Shown: positions 20,228 to 28,792, counted from the stretch's first letter. The stretch is DNA of 64,000 bases from Gammaproteobacteria bacterium (GCA_022824965.1 JAJDYY010000008.1:256284-320283); one strand, 5' to 3'. Program-made: numbers and translations. The notes: generated from the letters alone by a model not told the origin.

Positions 20228-20572
20228 TTAGTCGAGAGTACTTGCTTCTTCTATGTAGAATTTCGCCATTGCAACGAAATCTTCCAATTCTTCTTCTTCT
20301 GTGTACAGCAGTAAGTGCTCATCCAAGAATTTCTTATTCATGTGTTCTACCCTTACCAAGCCACCAAATGCTTCCTCCAAGAATGAAGAGCCCAACCCTG
20401 CCACACCATCAAACACGACTTTTACATGCTCATGATTTCTTAGTGCTGGAGCCAGAAGATCCTGCCTAAATTTCGTTCCGCTAAAATCGCCATCCTCCAA
20501 GTAACGACCAGCAGGAACCCTTGAAAAGTCTTTTGCAATGGATATGACAGCAGTTGATGCAGTGTTATTCAT
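20228..20572 (-). CDS. STAS-like domain protein (DUF4325 type)
   Basis: A 114-aa single-domain protein of the STAS-like DUF4325 type. It shows 'EDGDFSGTKFRQDLLAPALR' at 26-45 and 'VVFDGVAGLGSSFLEEAFGG' at 52-71, the stretch where classical STAS proteins carry a phosphorylatable serine (here S62/S63). STAS proteins act as switch partners of GHKL kinases or ATPases, and exactly such a gene lies just upstream, overlapping by 8 nt (ATGAATAA). A partner-switch with that ATPase is the natural reading, but neither phosphorylation nor the target is shown by sequence. Confidence 0.8.
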   Translation of the reverse strand: MNNTASTAVISIAKDFSRVPAGRYLEDGDFSGTKFRQDLLAPALRNHEHVKVVFDGVAGLGSSFLEEAFGGLVRVEHMNKKFLDEHLLLYTEEEELEDFVAMAKFYIEEASTLD

Positions 20573-21611
20573 TCGGTAACGTCAAACTCCACTCTATCAG
20601 CGTTCCCTTCAAAGGGTTATCATGGTTGTGCTTCTCAGCCGACGTTCCAGACGCCAGCTTTTTGTACGTGTACTCCCCACGCAAGCTTATCACACGGTAA
20701 TATCCGCAACAATTTAACCTCTCCAAGTAACCTCTGACATCTCTTTTCAGTCCATGTCCTCGATGCTCTTCTTTGCTCGCACTGCGCGCTAGATCATGTG
20801 CTTTTTCAATTAGACCTGCATGGTCGTTGCGTAAGATGGACACAACATCTTGTGTCAATTTCTTGGGCAATGTACCAGGTATCCCACTTCCTTGATCATA
20901 GACCAAAATCCTTACCTCTTCTTTTTCTGCGTGATGTGATGCCGACAACCACCAATTTGTTACGACCCGATCATGCTGATAGGCGTGTTGTCTGACATTT
21001 GTCATGGCTTCAGTTACAGCTGCATACAAATAATGATTGTCTGGCATTTCACCTACGAGAGGTTCAAGATCATCTGTTAGCAGTTCAACTGGAGCCTCAC
21101 CATCGCTTTTTTTGCCGGTCCTAAATTTCACATATCGAATGCCTTCATTATTAGTATTCATTTGTGCAAATGCACCCAAACCCAGTAACTCAAAAAACCC
21201 CATATCGTTTAGCAATTTTCTAACTTCTGGATTCCATTGAGATGGGCTAGCTGCTTTCAGGCGCCTTGCCGTAGGAATTTTTGTCCAGCGAAAAATTTCT
21301 GCCACAAGTACTAGAGCACCTGCTGGAGAAATTTCTTGGATATTTTGAAGAAGAATGAATACCTGTTCACTAGACTTATTTCTTTGTACTTTACTTTGCT
21401 CACGAACCTCAGCGAGAGCAGAAACGACCTCATCAAAATTTGAATCTAAAGAGAAAATTTCTGGGCACTGAAGTTCAGTCTTACGATGTTTAAATCTTTT
21501 CCTACTCCTTTTTCGACCTTCCTTTTTATTTCGGCGTGATATCTGATGGTGGTAAGCTTTGCGTGAACAAATTCTATTCCTTCGCTTCGTTTTACGTGTT
21601 GGCTTTCTCAT
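20565..21611 (-). CDS. GHKL-type ATP-binding protein with basic N-terminal tail
   Basis: The 348-aa protein has three parts. Residues 1-47 are an extremely basic tail ('RKPTRKTKRRNRICSRKAYH', 'RRNKKEGRKRSRKRFKHRK'). Residues about 50-150 form a STAS-like region ('VFILLQNIQEISPAGALVLV'). Residues about 190-345 are a GHKL ATPase with the N-box E201/N205 ('AVTEAMTNVRQHAY'), G1 box D239 ('VYDQGSGIPGTLP') and G2 'EHRGHGLKRD'. There is no histidine-kinase phosphoacceptor domain or membrane segment, which points to a serine-kinase or anti-sigma-like role. The ATG lacks a Shine-Dalgarno and sits inside a palindrome, so the exact start is uncertain. First gene of an AT-rich three-gene operon. Confidence 0.78.
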   Translation of the reverse strand: MRKPTRKTKRRNRICSRKAYHHQISRRNKKEGRKRSRKRFKHRKTELQCPEIFSLDSNFDEVVSALAEVREQSKVQRNKSSEQVFILLQNIQEISPAGALVLVAEIFRWTKIPTARRLKAASPSQWNPEVRKLLNDMGFFELLGLGAFAQMNTNNEGIRYVKFRTGKKSDGEAPVELLTDDLEPLVGEMPDNHYLYAAVTEAMTNVRQHAYQHDRVVTNWWLSASHHAEKEEVRILVYDQGSGIPGTLPKKLTQDVVSILRNDHAGLIEKAHDLARSASKEEHRGHGLKRDVRGYLERLNCCGYYRVISLRGEYTYKKLASGTSAEKHNHDNPLKGTLIEWSLTLPNE

Positions 21612-21619
21612 TGAGAAAG
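21603..21619. repeat. 17-nt palindrome centred on the ATPase start codon
   Basis: CTTTCTCA-T-TGAGAAAG: 8-bp arms around a single base. The ATG of the ATP-binding protein (21611-21609, minus strand) is at its centre. It could be an operator or an RNA hairpin that hides the start codon; chance is possible in an AT-rich stretch. Confidence 0.6.
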
Positions 21620-22008
21620 TAAGAGGAGTGAGGAACTGCCCTTCATCTAGAGCAGAGTGTCAGTCTGATGATTTTTTTTGTGGTGCGAAAATCACAGCCC
21701 TTTTTGAGAGACAGATTCATGGCGAATTGGGCTACAAATCCGCTGCTCATCGCACGAAGAAACTGAAGATGATCCCTATAAAACAGGGTGTGGACTTTCC
21801 AGTTTGGTTCCATCAGTCGAACTATACGGAATCAGGTTAGCTTGTGAAAAAAGATGATCAGAAGCCCAATTCAGTAGTAGGTAGCTGTCCAATAGTTGCA
21901 TGAAAACCAATATCTGAAGACTTTTTGGGAGATCTATAGATAATGAACCTATACGAGTTCCCAATATACTTTCATTTTTTTTGACTTCTTAGGAATGCAA
22001 TATAGTTC
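21620..22008. other. AT-rich intergenic region between tRNA-Val and the ATPase cassette
   Basis: About 390 nt without a supported gene. A 93-codon plus-strand open frame runs through it (21559-21840), but it has no recognisable domain and overlaps the ATPase gene antisense. A T-run at 21671-21678 and scattered short inverted repeats are the only structure I see. It must hold the promoter of the cassette. Because it adjoins the tRNA-Val 3' end it may be remnant mobile DNA, but no repeat of the tRNA end was found. Confidence 0.4.
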
Positions 22009-22085
22009 TGGTAGGCGCGATTGGATTCGAACCAACGACCCCCACCATGTCAAGGTGATGCTCTAACCAACTGAGCTACGCGCCT
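22009..22085 (-). tRNA. tRNA-Val (anticodon GAC)
   Basis: A 77-nt cloverleaf on the minus strand. The acceptor stem is AGGCGCG/CGCGCCT, the D-arm AGCTCAGTTGGTTAGAGC, the anticodon loop TTGACAT (anticodon GAC) and the T-arm contains GGTTCGAATCC. The CCA end is encoded. Its 3' end faces the AT-rich cassette, the usual geometry for integration at a tRNA gene. Confidence 0.96.
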
Positions 22086-22185
22086 AGTTCGGATAGGAAA
22101 CTACCACAGAATGCAACGTTCCGATACCTCACCGAATGCTATCCTGCCGGACATAGGCGCTTGCCTCAAGACAGTAGCGTGTGAG

Positions 22186-24216
22186 CTAGCTTGCCTTGCG
22201 TTGCGGCTTGCCTAACACTACGTCCTTCAAGTGGAAGAGTTCATCACGAAGCTTGGCCGCCTCTTCAAACTCCAGATTGCGCGCATGCTCATACATTCTC
22301 TGCTCTAGCTGCTTGATCTTTTTCATGCCCTGCTCGGGAGTCAGGGCCAGATACTCCGCATTGTCTGTAACATCCTCAAGACGGGTCCGGTAGATCGCCC
22401 GTTCAGCAGGGGATTTGCGCGCACCTTCCATGATGTCCGGTACTTTCTTGGTAATCCCCCGGGGCGTGATGCCGTGTTCCTGGTTGAAAGTGATCTGCTT
22501 GTCGCGGCGTCGGTTGGTCTCATCGATGGCGCGCTGCATGGAGCCTGTCACCTCTTCGGCATACATGATGGCCCGGCCGTTCAGATGCCGTGCTGCGCGG
22601 CCCACGGTCTGGATCAGGGAGCGCTCGGAGCGCAAGAACCCCTCCTTGTCCGCATCCAGGATGGCAACCAGCGAGACTTCCGGGATATCCAGCCCCTCTC
22701 GCAGCAGGTTGATGCCTACCAGTACATCGAAATCCGCGTTGCGCAGCCCACGGATGATCTCCACACGCTCGACGGTGTCGATATCGGAGTGCAGGTAGCG
22801 CACCCGCACGCCGTGCTCGTCCAGGTACTCGGTCAGGTCCTCCGCCATGCGCTTGGTCAGGGTGGTGATCAGCACACGCTCGCCCCGCCCAACACAATCG
22901 TTGATTTCTGACAGCACGTCGTCCACCTGGGAGACCACCGGGCGCACGTCGATCTCGGGATCCACCAGTCCCGTCGGACGCACGACCTGCTCGGCAATGA
23001 CATCGGATTTTTGCATCTCGTAGGGGCCCGGCGTGGCTGAGACATAGATCATCTGCGGGGCCAGGGCGGCAAATTCCTCGAACTGCAGCGGGCGGTTATC
23101 CAGGGCCGAGGGCAGACGAAAGCCGTACTCCACTAGGGTCTCCTTGCGTGAGCGATCGCCCCGGTACATGCCGCCGAACTGGGGCACGGACACATGGCTT
23201 TCGTCCATCACCATCAGGGCATTGTCCGGCAGGTAATCCAGCAGGCAGGGCGGCGGCTCGCCTGCTGCACGCCCGGAGAGGTAGCGCGAATAGTTCTCGA
23301 TGCCCGCGCAGTAGCCGATTTCCTGGATCATCTCCAGATCGAAACGCGTGCGCTGCTCAAGACGCTGCGCCTCCACCAGGCGGTTGGCCCGGTTGAGTTC
23401 CTCCAGGCGCTCCTTGAGCTCCTCCCTGATCTGCTCGATGGCATTGAGCAGAATTTCGCGCGGGGTCACGTAGTGCGTCTTCGGATAGATGGTCAGGCGC
23501 GGCACCCGGTGGGTAATCTCGCCGGTGAGCGGGTCGAAGTAGCTCAGGTGTTCGATCTCCTCATCGAAGAGCTCGATACGGATTCCTTCGCGCTCGGAAT
23601 CTGCCGGGTGAACGTCGATGATCTCGCCGCGCACCCGGAAGGTACCGCGCCGCAATTCTGTGTCATTGCGCGTGTACTGGAGCTCGGCTAAGCGACGCAG
23701 CACCGTGCGCTGGTCGATACGGTCGCCGCGATCGAGATGCATGACCATGTTCAGGTAGGCCTTGGGGTCTCCCAGCCCGTAAATTGCGGACACGGTGGCC
23801 ACGATGACGGTATCGGGACGCTCGAACAGCGCCTTGGTGGCGGACAGGCGCATCTGCTCGATGTGCTCGTTGATGGAGGCGTCTTTCTCGATGAAGGTAT
23901 CGCTGGCCGGCACGTAGGCCTCGGGCTGGTAGTAGTCGTAGTAGGACACGAAATACTCCACCGCATGCTGCGGGAAGAACTCCTTCATTTCTCCGTACAA
24001 CTGTGCCGCCAGGGTCTTGTTGGGTGCGAGGATGATCGTGGGCCGCTGCACCTGCTCGATGACATTGGCAATCGTGAAGGTCTTGCCCGAACCGGTAACC
24101 CCCAGCAGCGTCTGGTGGGCCAACCCGTCGTTCAGCCCATCGACCAGGGTCTGAATGGCACCAGGCTGGTCCCCTGCTGGGGCGAAGTCGGTAACGATTT
24201 TAAATGGCTGGTACAT
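22186..24216 (-). CDS. uvrB: excinuclease ABC subunit B
   Basis: DNA-damage verification helicase of nucleotide excision repair, 676 aa. The Walker A is at 39-46 ('GVTGSGKT'). The beta-hairpin that inserts between strands is near '[20 protein letters not shown]'. Helicase motifs include '[20 protein letters not shown]' and '[20 protein letters not shown]', and the C-terminal UVR domain ('[20 protein letters not shown]') binds UvrC. It is divergent from the aminotransferase gene. I looked for a LexA box upstream and saw none. Confidence 0.98.
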   Translation of the reverse strand: MYQPFKIVTDFAPAGDQPGAIQTLVDGLNDGLAHQTLLGVTGSGKTFTIANVIEQVQRPTIILAPNKTLAAQLYGEMKEFFPQHAVEYFVSYYDYYQPEAYVPASDTFIEKDASINEHIEQMRLSATKALFERPDTVIVATVSAIYGLGDPKAYLNMVMHLDRGDRIDQRTVLRRLAELQYTRNDTELRRGTFRVRGEIIDVHPADSEREGIRIELFDEEIEHLSYFDPLTGEITHRVPRLTIYPKTHYVTPREILLNAIEQIREELKERLEELNRANRLVEAQRLEQRTRFDLEMIQEIGYCAGIENYSRYLSGRAAGEPPPCLLDYLPDNALMVMDESHVSVPQFGGMYRGDRSRKETLVEYGFRLPSALDNRPLQFEEFAALAPQMIYVSATPGPYEMQKSDVIAEQVVRPTGLVDPEIDVRPVVSQVDDVLSEINDCVGRGERVLITTLTKRMAEDLTEYLDEHGVRVRYLHSDIDTVERVEIIRGLRNADFDVLVGINLLREGLDIPEVSLVAILDADKEGFLRSERSLIQTVGRAARHLNGRAIMYAEEVTGSMQRAIDETNRRRDKQITFNQEHGITPRGITKKVPDIMEGARKSPAERAIYRTRLEDVTDNAEYLALTPEQGMKKIKQLEQRMYEHARNLEFEEAAKLRDELFHLKDVVLGKPQRKAS

Positions 24217-24259
24217 AGTATTCTCTTTCTGGGGTCTTATCTCTATTTGACAGGCCCCG

Positions 24260-24265
24260 TATACT
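24260..24265 (+). promoter_or_regulatory. candidate -10 element upstream of the aminotransferase gene
   Basis: TATACT at 24260-24265, with only a weak -35 (TTATCT at 24237-24242, 17-nt spacer). It lies in the 108-nt divergent region between uvrB and the aminotransferase start at 24325. Confidence 0.35.
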
Positions 24266-24324
24266 CTACCCGGTGCTGCCAGGACGCAGCCTTCGAGAGA
24301 TCAACCCCTGGACCAGGAGACACA

Positions 24325-25503
24325 GTGCAATATTCACTCGCGAAGCGGGTATCCCGGATTCAACCTTCCGTCACTTTAGCCATAACGGCACGGGCGAATC
24401 AAATCCGTGCAGGGGGTGGAGACATCCTCAATCTGGCCGCCGGTGAGCCGGACTTCGACACCCCCGAACACATCAAGGAGGCGGCCATTGCCGCCATGCG
24501 CGCAGGCCAGACCAAGTACACGGCCGTCGCAGGAACCGCTTCCCTAAAAAATGCGGTAATCGAGAAGTTCCGGCGCGATAACGGGCTGGAGTACACCTTA
24601 GATGAAGTCATGATCTCCACCGGGGCCAAGCAGGTGCTCTACAACCTGTGCCAAGCCCTTTTGAACGAGGGGGACGAGGTACTGATTCCGGCCCCGTACT
24701 GGGTGTCCTACCCGGATATCGTGCTCCTGGCAGGCGCTGAGCCGGTGACTGTCCCCAGCCGGTCCGAGAACCGCTGCAAAATCACTGCAGAGGACCTGGA
24801 TAGCAGAATCACTCCTAAAACCAAACTACTGGTCATCAACAGTCCGTCCAACCCAACGGGCATAGCCTACACCCAAGAAGAGCTGAGCGCTTTGGGTGAA
24901 GTGCTGGAGAAACATCCGCAGGTGTTCGTGATCAGTGATGATATCTACGAGCACATCCTGTTTCGGGGACAGAAATTCTCGAACATCCTTAATACGACCC
25001 CTTCGCTCAAAGACCGCACCTTGGTATTGAACGGGGTCTCCAAGGCCTATTCAATGACGGGCTGGCGCATCGGCTATGCAGCAGGGCCGGCAGCACTGAT
25101 CAAGTCCATGATTAAAATCCAGTCGCAGAGCACATCCAACCCGAGCTCCATTTCCCAGGCGGCAACGGAAGCGGCTCTGACTGGAGATCAGGGTTTTGTA
25201 AAAGACATGTGTGATGAGTTCGAAAAGCGCCATGACTTTATTGTTGGCGCCCTGAATGAAATCGAAGGTGTCCACTGTTCGCAAGGCGATGGAACATTCT
25301 ATTGCTTCCCCAACATTGAAGGCCTGATCGAGAAGACTGAAAACGTTTCGGACGACGTTGGCTTTGTGGAACACTTGCTGAATCAGGCGGGTGTCGCCAC
25401 AGTGCCTGGTACCGCATTCGGCTCGCCAGGGTACATGCGTATCTCTTTTGCAACGAGCATGGAAGTTCTGGAAGGAGCGTTTGCTCGCTTTAAGACACTT
25501 TGA
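24325..25503 (+). CDS. class I aminotransferase (aspartate aminotransferase type)
   Basis: PLP fold-type I aminotransferase of 392 aa. The likely start is GTG at 24325, with CAGGAG 5 nt upstream and the typical N-terminus (M)QYSLAKRVSRIQPSVTLAI. K240 in 'LNGVSKAYSMTGWRIGYAAG' binds PLP; other marks are 'NLAAGEPDFDTPEHI' and 'NSPSNPTGIAYTQEEL'. The sequence fits the type I-gamma aspartate aminotransferases that some bacteria also use for prephenate. Histidinol-phosphate aminotransferase is missing from its usual place beside pheA, but this protein looks aspartate-type. Next to tRNA-Asn, downstream on the same strand. Confidence 0.9.
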   Translation: MQYSLAKRVSRIQPSVTLAITARANQIRAGGGDILNLAAGEPDFDTPEHIKEAAIAAMRAGQTKYTAVAGTASLKNAVIEKFRRDNGLEYTLDEVMISTGAKQVLYNLCQALLNEGDEVLIPAPYWVSYPDIVLLAGAEPVTVPSRSENRCKITAEDLDSRITPKTKLLVINSPSNPTGIAYTQEELSALGEVLEKHPQVFVISDDIYEHILFRGQKFSNILNTTPSLKDRTLVLNGVSKAYSMTGWRIGYAAGPAALIKSMIKIQSQSTSNPSSISQAATEAALTGDQGFVKDMCDEFEKRHDFIVGALNEIEGVHCSQGDGTFYCFPNIEGLIEKTENVSDDVGFVEHLLNQAGVATVPGTAFGSPGYMRISFATSMEVLEGAFARFKTL

Positions 25504-25540
25504 CCCAGATACAGGCGGCTGATGATTGTCAGGATCGACG

Positions 25541-25569
25541 TTGACCTGTGTATAGTGGGTCGTTACCAT
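25541..25569 (+). promoter_or_regulatory. candidate promoter for tRNA-Asn
   Basis: TTGACC (25541-25546), a 17-nt spacer and TACCAT (25564-25569) lie 15 nt before the tRNA 5' end. Spacing and position fit a sigma-70 promoter. Confidence 0.6.
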
Positions 25570-25583
25570 TTCCTGTCTTTTAT

Positions 25584-25659
25584 TCCCCGGTAGCTCAGTT
25601 GGTAGAGCGGGTGACTGTTAATCACTAGGTCGGCGGTTCGAGCCCGTCCCGGGGAGCCA
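25584..25659 (+). tRNA. tRNA-Asn (anticodon GTT)
   Basis: A 76-nt cloverleaf. The acceptor stem is TCCCCGG/CCGGGGA, the anticodon loop is CTGTTAA (anticodon GTT) and the T-arm contains GGTTCGAGCCC. The CCA end is encoded. Its 3' end directly adjoins an AT-rich nuclease-helicase gene. Confidence 0.97.
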
Positions 25660-25713
25660 TCAAAGTCTGACTAACTAAGCAGACAAGTGGGCCAATCTCT
25701 TCTGCATCTCAGT

Positions 25714-27594
25714 TTACAGGTTTGTCCCTTCCTTCCTGTCTCTTACAAAGCGCCTAAAGTACTCGTTTGTCTCTGTATCCACACAGAATAGAAAACAACC
25801 TTTTTGACCTCTTGTCATTAGAGTGCGGTAGGTGTTTTTAATTATCCTATCCGCCATTGCCTTAGCACTTTCCGGGTTCTCTTTTAGCATCGACTTATAG
25901 CCATGGACCGAACTGTCTTGCCTTGATCGTTCAAGCGCATCGGTTACTATCCTGCCATTTTTTACAACCAAGTCCTTACCAACAATCACACCAATATAGT
26001 CAAGTTCTAGGCCTTGACAGGTATGTATACAGCCCACCTCCGAGACACTGCCAGGTGTAACAATCCAAAGTGAGCCGTCCTTGTCGAGATTCCACCGCAT
26101 CTCAAAGCCGTACTCTGGAATGGTCACATCCTTTGTGTCGGGATGTTTCTTACCCTTCCAGTCCCAACAATACCCAGCAACCAAACGGGATTTGTCATTT
26201 TCGCTATTGAGTCTAATAATCTCTTCTCTAAGTTTGTTTGGGGAGTCAAAGACCCGGAAGTCGTAGTCAATCCCTGCCAACGTCGGATTCGCAGTTTCTT
26301 CAATTTGAAGAGCACTATTGACCCAAGACAGATAGCCATCTGAACCATTACATCGGAACTGAGACTCCAATTTAAGCTCATTCAGGTGAGCGCCCGCCTG
26401 TGCCGCATGATGCCGTATCCCCTCCCGTTCACCAATATCCTTCAGCGTGACTCTCTGATCTTGGTCCAGAAAGAAAATAGAGAGTTTGGCTGCGTGAATA
26501 ATCTCCTTGATCTGATTCTCACCCAGATTGCGAAAAATTCCCGACTTCTCATTGAGCCTATGAGCTTCGTCAACGATCAGACAGTCAAACGCATTTACTT
26601 GGCTATTGATATATGAACCTGAGCCCTTGAACAGGTTTGTAATTCGTGTCCTTGTCATCAACCCAGACAGTTTGCTCTCGTAGACTGCCCTAGGTGCTGC
26701 ATTTCGGGAGACATAGTGAGTAAGTAGTCCTCTTCTCGTGTACTCAACCAGCAGATTGATAGCAACTACTGACTTGCCCGTCCCTGGACCGCCTTCTACC
26801 AAGAGAACTTGCTTTACATCACTCTCATTTTGCTTGGCTAGAGCCAAGGCAGTTTCATAGACAATTTTCTGATCATCAATCATTTCGAACTCGCGATTGC
26901 CTTGGAGCAAGGATACAAGATGATCAGCTAGGTTCTTGGAGGGTCTTAACTTCCCATGGTCAAGTCTGTAAAGGATTTTGGATCTGTCACCATGTCTTAC
27001 ATATTTCTTCAGAAAATTAGCCAAAAGCTCAACATCGTGCTGTACAAACACAGGTGCCTTGCGTGTGTGCTCTTCATAAAATGAGGACTTGACTACCGAA
27101 GGGTCAACGCAATTGTGAAGATATGCACAAGGGTGTAAAGAGATGTCACCCTTCTGAATCTCAACATTAAAATCCTGGAGCAAGGCTGCGTACGTCCAAG
27201 CTTGATAGGAGGGATGGGTGACCTCTCGTTGAGACCTACCAAGAAAGGTTTTAACAATTGCGTCCTTCAAGGTCTTTTCGACTTTAGACCACTGTTTGAG
27301 TTCAACGATGACGACAGAATCGCGACTGTTTGGGTCAGTCCCCGAAAGTATGAAGTCGACTCGTTTTGATGTCTGAGGTATGCGGTACTCGATCGCTACG
27401 CCTGCATCATCCGGTATTTCGCCGCATCTCAGCACATTATTCATGTACTGCATGGAGTTCTTCCAAGACTGGATTTCTGAATAGGATGTACTGTGACCAA
27501 GCTTTGTTGAGAATCCATCGAGGATCTTCTGCTCGATGCGGTTATTCAGAACGTCCTGATCAAACTCACGTCGGGTGGCAGAATAGATAATCAT
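25714..27594 (-). CDS. nuclease-helicase fusion protein (DUF2075 type, N-terminal PD-(D/E)XK-like domain)
   Basis: A 626-aa protein. The N-terminal 230 residues hold a PD-(D/E)XK-like nuclease core, with D80 in 'KRVDFILSGTD' and E98/K100 in 'VVIVELKQWSK'. From about 260 there is a superfamily 1-like P-loop helicase: Walker A at 268-275 ('GGPGTGKS'), Walker B at 338-347 ('CLIVDEAHRL'), and a late motif 'EVGCIHTCQGLELDYIGVIV'. Proteins of this type occur in accessory regions and are often thought to act in defence or nucleic-acid processing, without proven function. It is AT-rich against its neighbours and ends 55 nt from tRNA-Asn, which suggests acquisition by transfer. Confidence 0.85.
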   Translation of the reverse strand: MIIYSATRREFDQDVLNNRIEQKILDGFSTKLGHSTSYSEIQSWKNSMQYMNNVLRCGEIPDDAGVAIEYRIPQTSKRVDFILSGTDPNSRDSVVIVELKQWSKVEKTLKDAIVKTFLGRSQREVTHPSYQAWTYAALLQDFNVEIQKGDISLHPCAYLHNCVDPSVVKSSFYEEHTRKAPVFVQHDVELLANFLKKYVRHGDRSKILYRLDHGKLRPSKNLADHLVSLLQGNREFEMIDDQKIVYETALALAKQNESDVKQVLLVEGGPGTGKSVVAINLLVEYTRRGLLTHYVSRNAAPRAVYESKLSGLMTRTRITNLFKGSGSYINSQVNAFDCLIVDEAHRLNEKSGIFRNLGENQIKEIIHAAKLSIFFLDQDQRVTLKDIGEREGIRHHAAQAGAHLNELKLESQFRCNGSDGYLSWVNSALQIEETANPTLAGIDYDFRVFDSPNKLREEIIRLNSENDKSRLVAGYCWDWKGKKHPDTKDVTIPEYGFEMRWNLDKDGSLWIVTPGSVSEVGCIHTCQGLELDYIGVIVGKDLVVKNGRIVTDALERSRQDSSVHGYKSMLKENPESAKAMADRIIKNTYRTLMTRGQKGCFLFCVDTETNEYFRRFVRDRKEGTNL

Positions 27595-27788
27595 GAATAC
27601 ACGCTACTGCTACACCGTTAAAGCGACGCTAGCCGAGGATTTTGAGAGCATTTGATGTGGACTGCACGTTCATTTCAGTATCCATCTCAAATGCAGGATA
27701 CCTAGCTGTAATTGAAGACACGGAAAATGTTTTGAATGAGAATTATATATAATCTCGTTCAATATACATTACATCCTTGGGAACCACC
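27595..27788. other. AT-rich divergent intergenic region
   Basis: About 190 nt between the minus-strand DUF2075 gene and the plus-strand porin-like gene. It must hold promoters for both. The base composition shifts from AT-rich back to the core pattern shortly after this region, so it may mark the far edge of the tRNA-Asn-linked insertion. No direct repeat of the tRNA 3' end was seen. Confidence 0.4.
27748..27753 (+). promoter_or_regulatory. candidate -10 element of the outer-membrane protein gene
   Basis: Perfect TATAAT at 27748-27753, about 36 nt before the GTG start. No good -35 is found at 16-18 nt spacing, so it is only a suggestion. Confidence 0.35.
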
Positions 27789-28745
27789 GTGAAGAAAATG
27801 CGATCTAGCCTGTTCCAGTTTTTCATTGCAATATTTGGTTTGTGTGTACTTGTCCTGACAGGAGCAGCACATGCAGAAGCCGACCAAGAAAGGCACAGCG
27901 ACATATACGTAGGTCTTGAGTTCGGATTCGTGAATGCCGATGGACTGTCTTCTGACTTGTCAGGAATCAATCACCCCACGCAGTGCGATCAACTGCTCAG
28001 GGATAATGACCCGGCAACAGATGACAAGGTGGTGGACCTGTCCGACCCGTCCTGCAACGTCGGGAGCACTCCACGAATCTTGTCCGCCAATTCTTTTGAT
28101 CTGGGCAACGAGCTGTTGGGTGGGATCAGTGTAGGCTATGTGCTGGACAGGCTTCGTGTTGAGCTTGAGTACTCGCACCGGGTCTACGATGGCAGCGATT
28201 CCTCGCTCTGGAGAATCCCCGACTCGAATGCCCCGCTTGCGAGCAAGAACAACGAGGTCAGCGAACTCGACCCGCCGTCCGAACGGATATCGAATTTTGA
28301 CGCCCACCAGCTTTTCGTGAATGCCTACTATGATTTTCCAAATTCTTCGCGCTGGACGCCCTACCTGGGTGCGGGTTTTGGCTGGACCCGGACCCGGTTC
28401 GACTACAGCGTGCGCTTCTTGCGCAAGACGCTCGCACAGGGCTATCCGTCCGACAAGCCGCCTGCGGCTGCCGGCACGCTCAGCTACTGGGATACCCGGG
28501 TTTCCGAGACTTCCTTCGGCTACCAACTTATAGGTGGGCTGGACTATGCACTCAGTGATGACACCTCGATCGGCATCAAGGCACGCTGGGCCGAGTTCGA
28601 TGATTTCAACCACACCGGGGTTTGGGACCTCATCCGCAGCCACGAGCCCGTGCGGGCCGATGGAGTGACCCCATGGGAAAGTGAGCTAAAGTTTGACGAT
28701 GTCGAGTACTGGGCGGTGAGCTTCTTGGTGAAGTTCAAGTTCTAG
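27789..28745 (+). CDS. outer-membrane beta-barrel protein
   Basis: Predicted exported barrel protein of 318 aa. From the GTG at 27789 the N-terminus is a signal peptide with a KKMR n-region, a long hydrophobic core ('FFIAIFGLCVLVLTG') and a cleavage site after 'AAHA' (residue 29). Alternating strands such as 'SDIYVGLEFGFVNAD', 'ISVGYVLDRLRVELEYSHRV' and 'WTPYLGAGFGWTRTRFDY' follow. The protein ends in 'VSFLVKFKF', with the terminal Phe typical of BAM substrates. It resembles small surface-antigen or opacity-type barrels; its ligand is unknown. The weak TGGGA ribosome-binding site favours GTG 27789 over ATG 27798. Confidence 0.75.
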   Translation: MKKMRSSLFQFFIAIFGLCVLVLTGAAHAEADQERHSDIYVGLEFGFVNADGLSSDLSGINHPTQCDQLLRDNDPATDDKVVDLSDPSCNVGSTPRILSANSFDLGNELLGGISVGYVLDRLRVELEYSHRVYDGSDSSLWRIPDSNAPLASKNNEVSELDPPSERISNFDAHQLFVNAYYDFPNSSRWTPYLGAGFGWTRTRFDYSVRFLRKTLAQGYPSDKPPAAAGTLSYWDTRVSETSFGYQLIGGLDYALSDDTSIGIKARWAEFDDFNHTGVWDLIRSHEPVRADGVTPWESELKFDDVEYWAVSFLVKFKF

Positions 28746-28792
28746 GCACGAAAAACCGGGTCTCAAGCAGCTCGCAGGGCCTGGCCCACCCA

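Noticed and set aside
21559..21840. 93-codon plus-strand frame near tRNA-Val
   Set aside because: No domain, no ribosome-binding site, overlaps the ATPase gene antisense; kept only as part of the intergenic description.
23737..24324. Upstream extension of the aminotransferase reading frame across uvrB
   Set aside because: Runs antisense through uvrB; the GTG at 24325 has a ribosome-binding site and the proper N-terminus.
24217..24324. LexA/SOS box upstream of uvrB
   Set aside because: No CTGT-N8-ACAG pattern found in the divergent region.
22009..25659. Attachment-site repeats of the tRNA-Val and tRNA-Asn 3' ends
   Set aside because: No second copy of either tRNA end seen by eye in the neighbouring 3 kb, so no att sites are annotated.
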